A DNA stretch of 5,087 bases from an uncultured Chromatiales bacterium. Lineage in GTDB: Bacteria; Pseudomonadota; Gammaproteobacteria; Steroidobacterales; GCA-2729495. Both the position numbers and the translations under genes were made by a program. Of this stretch, positions 5,041 to 5,087 are shown in pieces. Location of the stretch: positions 1-5,087 of the forward strand of contig CAJXQV010000112.1 of NCBI GenBank assembly GCA_913058165.1, in the 5' to 3' direction. The notes under the pieces were generated by a model, which saw only the letters and a list, made by a program, of their open reading frames with translations, was not told the origin of the DNA and did not search any database. Numbering within the stretch: the first letter of the stretch is position 1; each line of letters opens with the position of its first letter.

Positions 5041-5087
5041 CTGTCTCTTATACACATCTGACGCTGCCGACGATCTACTCTGTGTAG
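5041..5087. other. Nextera adapter with i5 index and P5 stub, not genomic
   Basis: Positions 5041-5073 are the reverse complement of the Nextera read-1 adapter, starting with the Tn5 mosaic end. Next come 8 bases, TCTACTCT (5074-5081), the reverse complement of the i5 index AGAGTAGA. The final GTGTAG (5082-5087) is the start of the reverse-complemented P5 sequence. This is sequencing read-through, and it creates a false stop for the last gene. Confidence 0.98.

Noticed and set aside
1..5087. Tn5 transposon ends as evidence of a natural mobile element
   Set aside because: The mosaic ends are followed by Illumina adapter, index and P5 sequence, so they come from library preparation. No transposase gene is present.

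Overview
This 5.1-kb window is a metagenome- or single-cell-style contig from a bacterium, most likely a marine or aquatic gammaproteobacterium. That assignment is an inference from the mix of gene families (luciferase-like flavin oxidoreductases, a CspA-type cold-shock protein, a SCO1/SenC copper chaperone, an orphan sulfotransferase) and from dense bacterial gene packing with good Shine-Dalgarno sites. No rRNA or other marker gene is present. Both ends are untrimmed Illumina Nextera (Tn5) adapter: about 34 bases on the left and 47 on the right. The genomic insert is therefore about 35-5040, and the two outer genes are cut by the library, not by biology.

Layout, left to right: (1) the C-terminal 136 residues of an LLM-class flavin oxidoreductase (+), ending at a strong bidirectional terminator; (2) a 275-residue protein on the minus strand resembling red chlorophyll catabolite reductase and the ferredoxin-dependent bilin reductases; (3) a 285-base divergent intergenic region with a consensus -10 box facing left and a tandem 20-bp repeat in the leader of gene 2; (4) a PAPS-type sulfotransferase (+), followed by a second bidirectional terminator; (5) a 68-residue cold-shock protein (-) with a structured 5' leader; (6) a two-gene minus-strand operon of a four-helix membrane protein of unknown function and a SCO1/SenC chaperone, 6 bases apart; (7) a 265-base divergent region with no strong promoter that I can recognise; (8) the N-terminal 118 residues of another LLM-class oxidoreductase (+), running into the adapter.

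The genes do not form one pathway. The membrane protein and SCO chaperone form a clear unit, probably in copper handling or cytochrome oxidase biogenesis, although no oxidase subunit is in view. The LLM enzymes and the bilin-reductase-like protein are all potential redox enzymes, but the latter has its own promoter and is convergent with the LLM gene, so a shared pathway is only a hypothesis. The most interesting items are the bacterial RCC-reductase-like protein and its repeat-bearing leader. I saw no mobile element, CRISPR array, tRNA or rRNA, and no clear evidence of a wholly new system.
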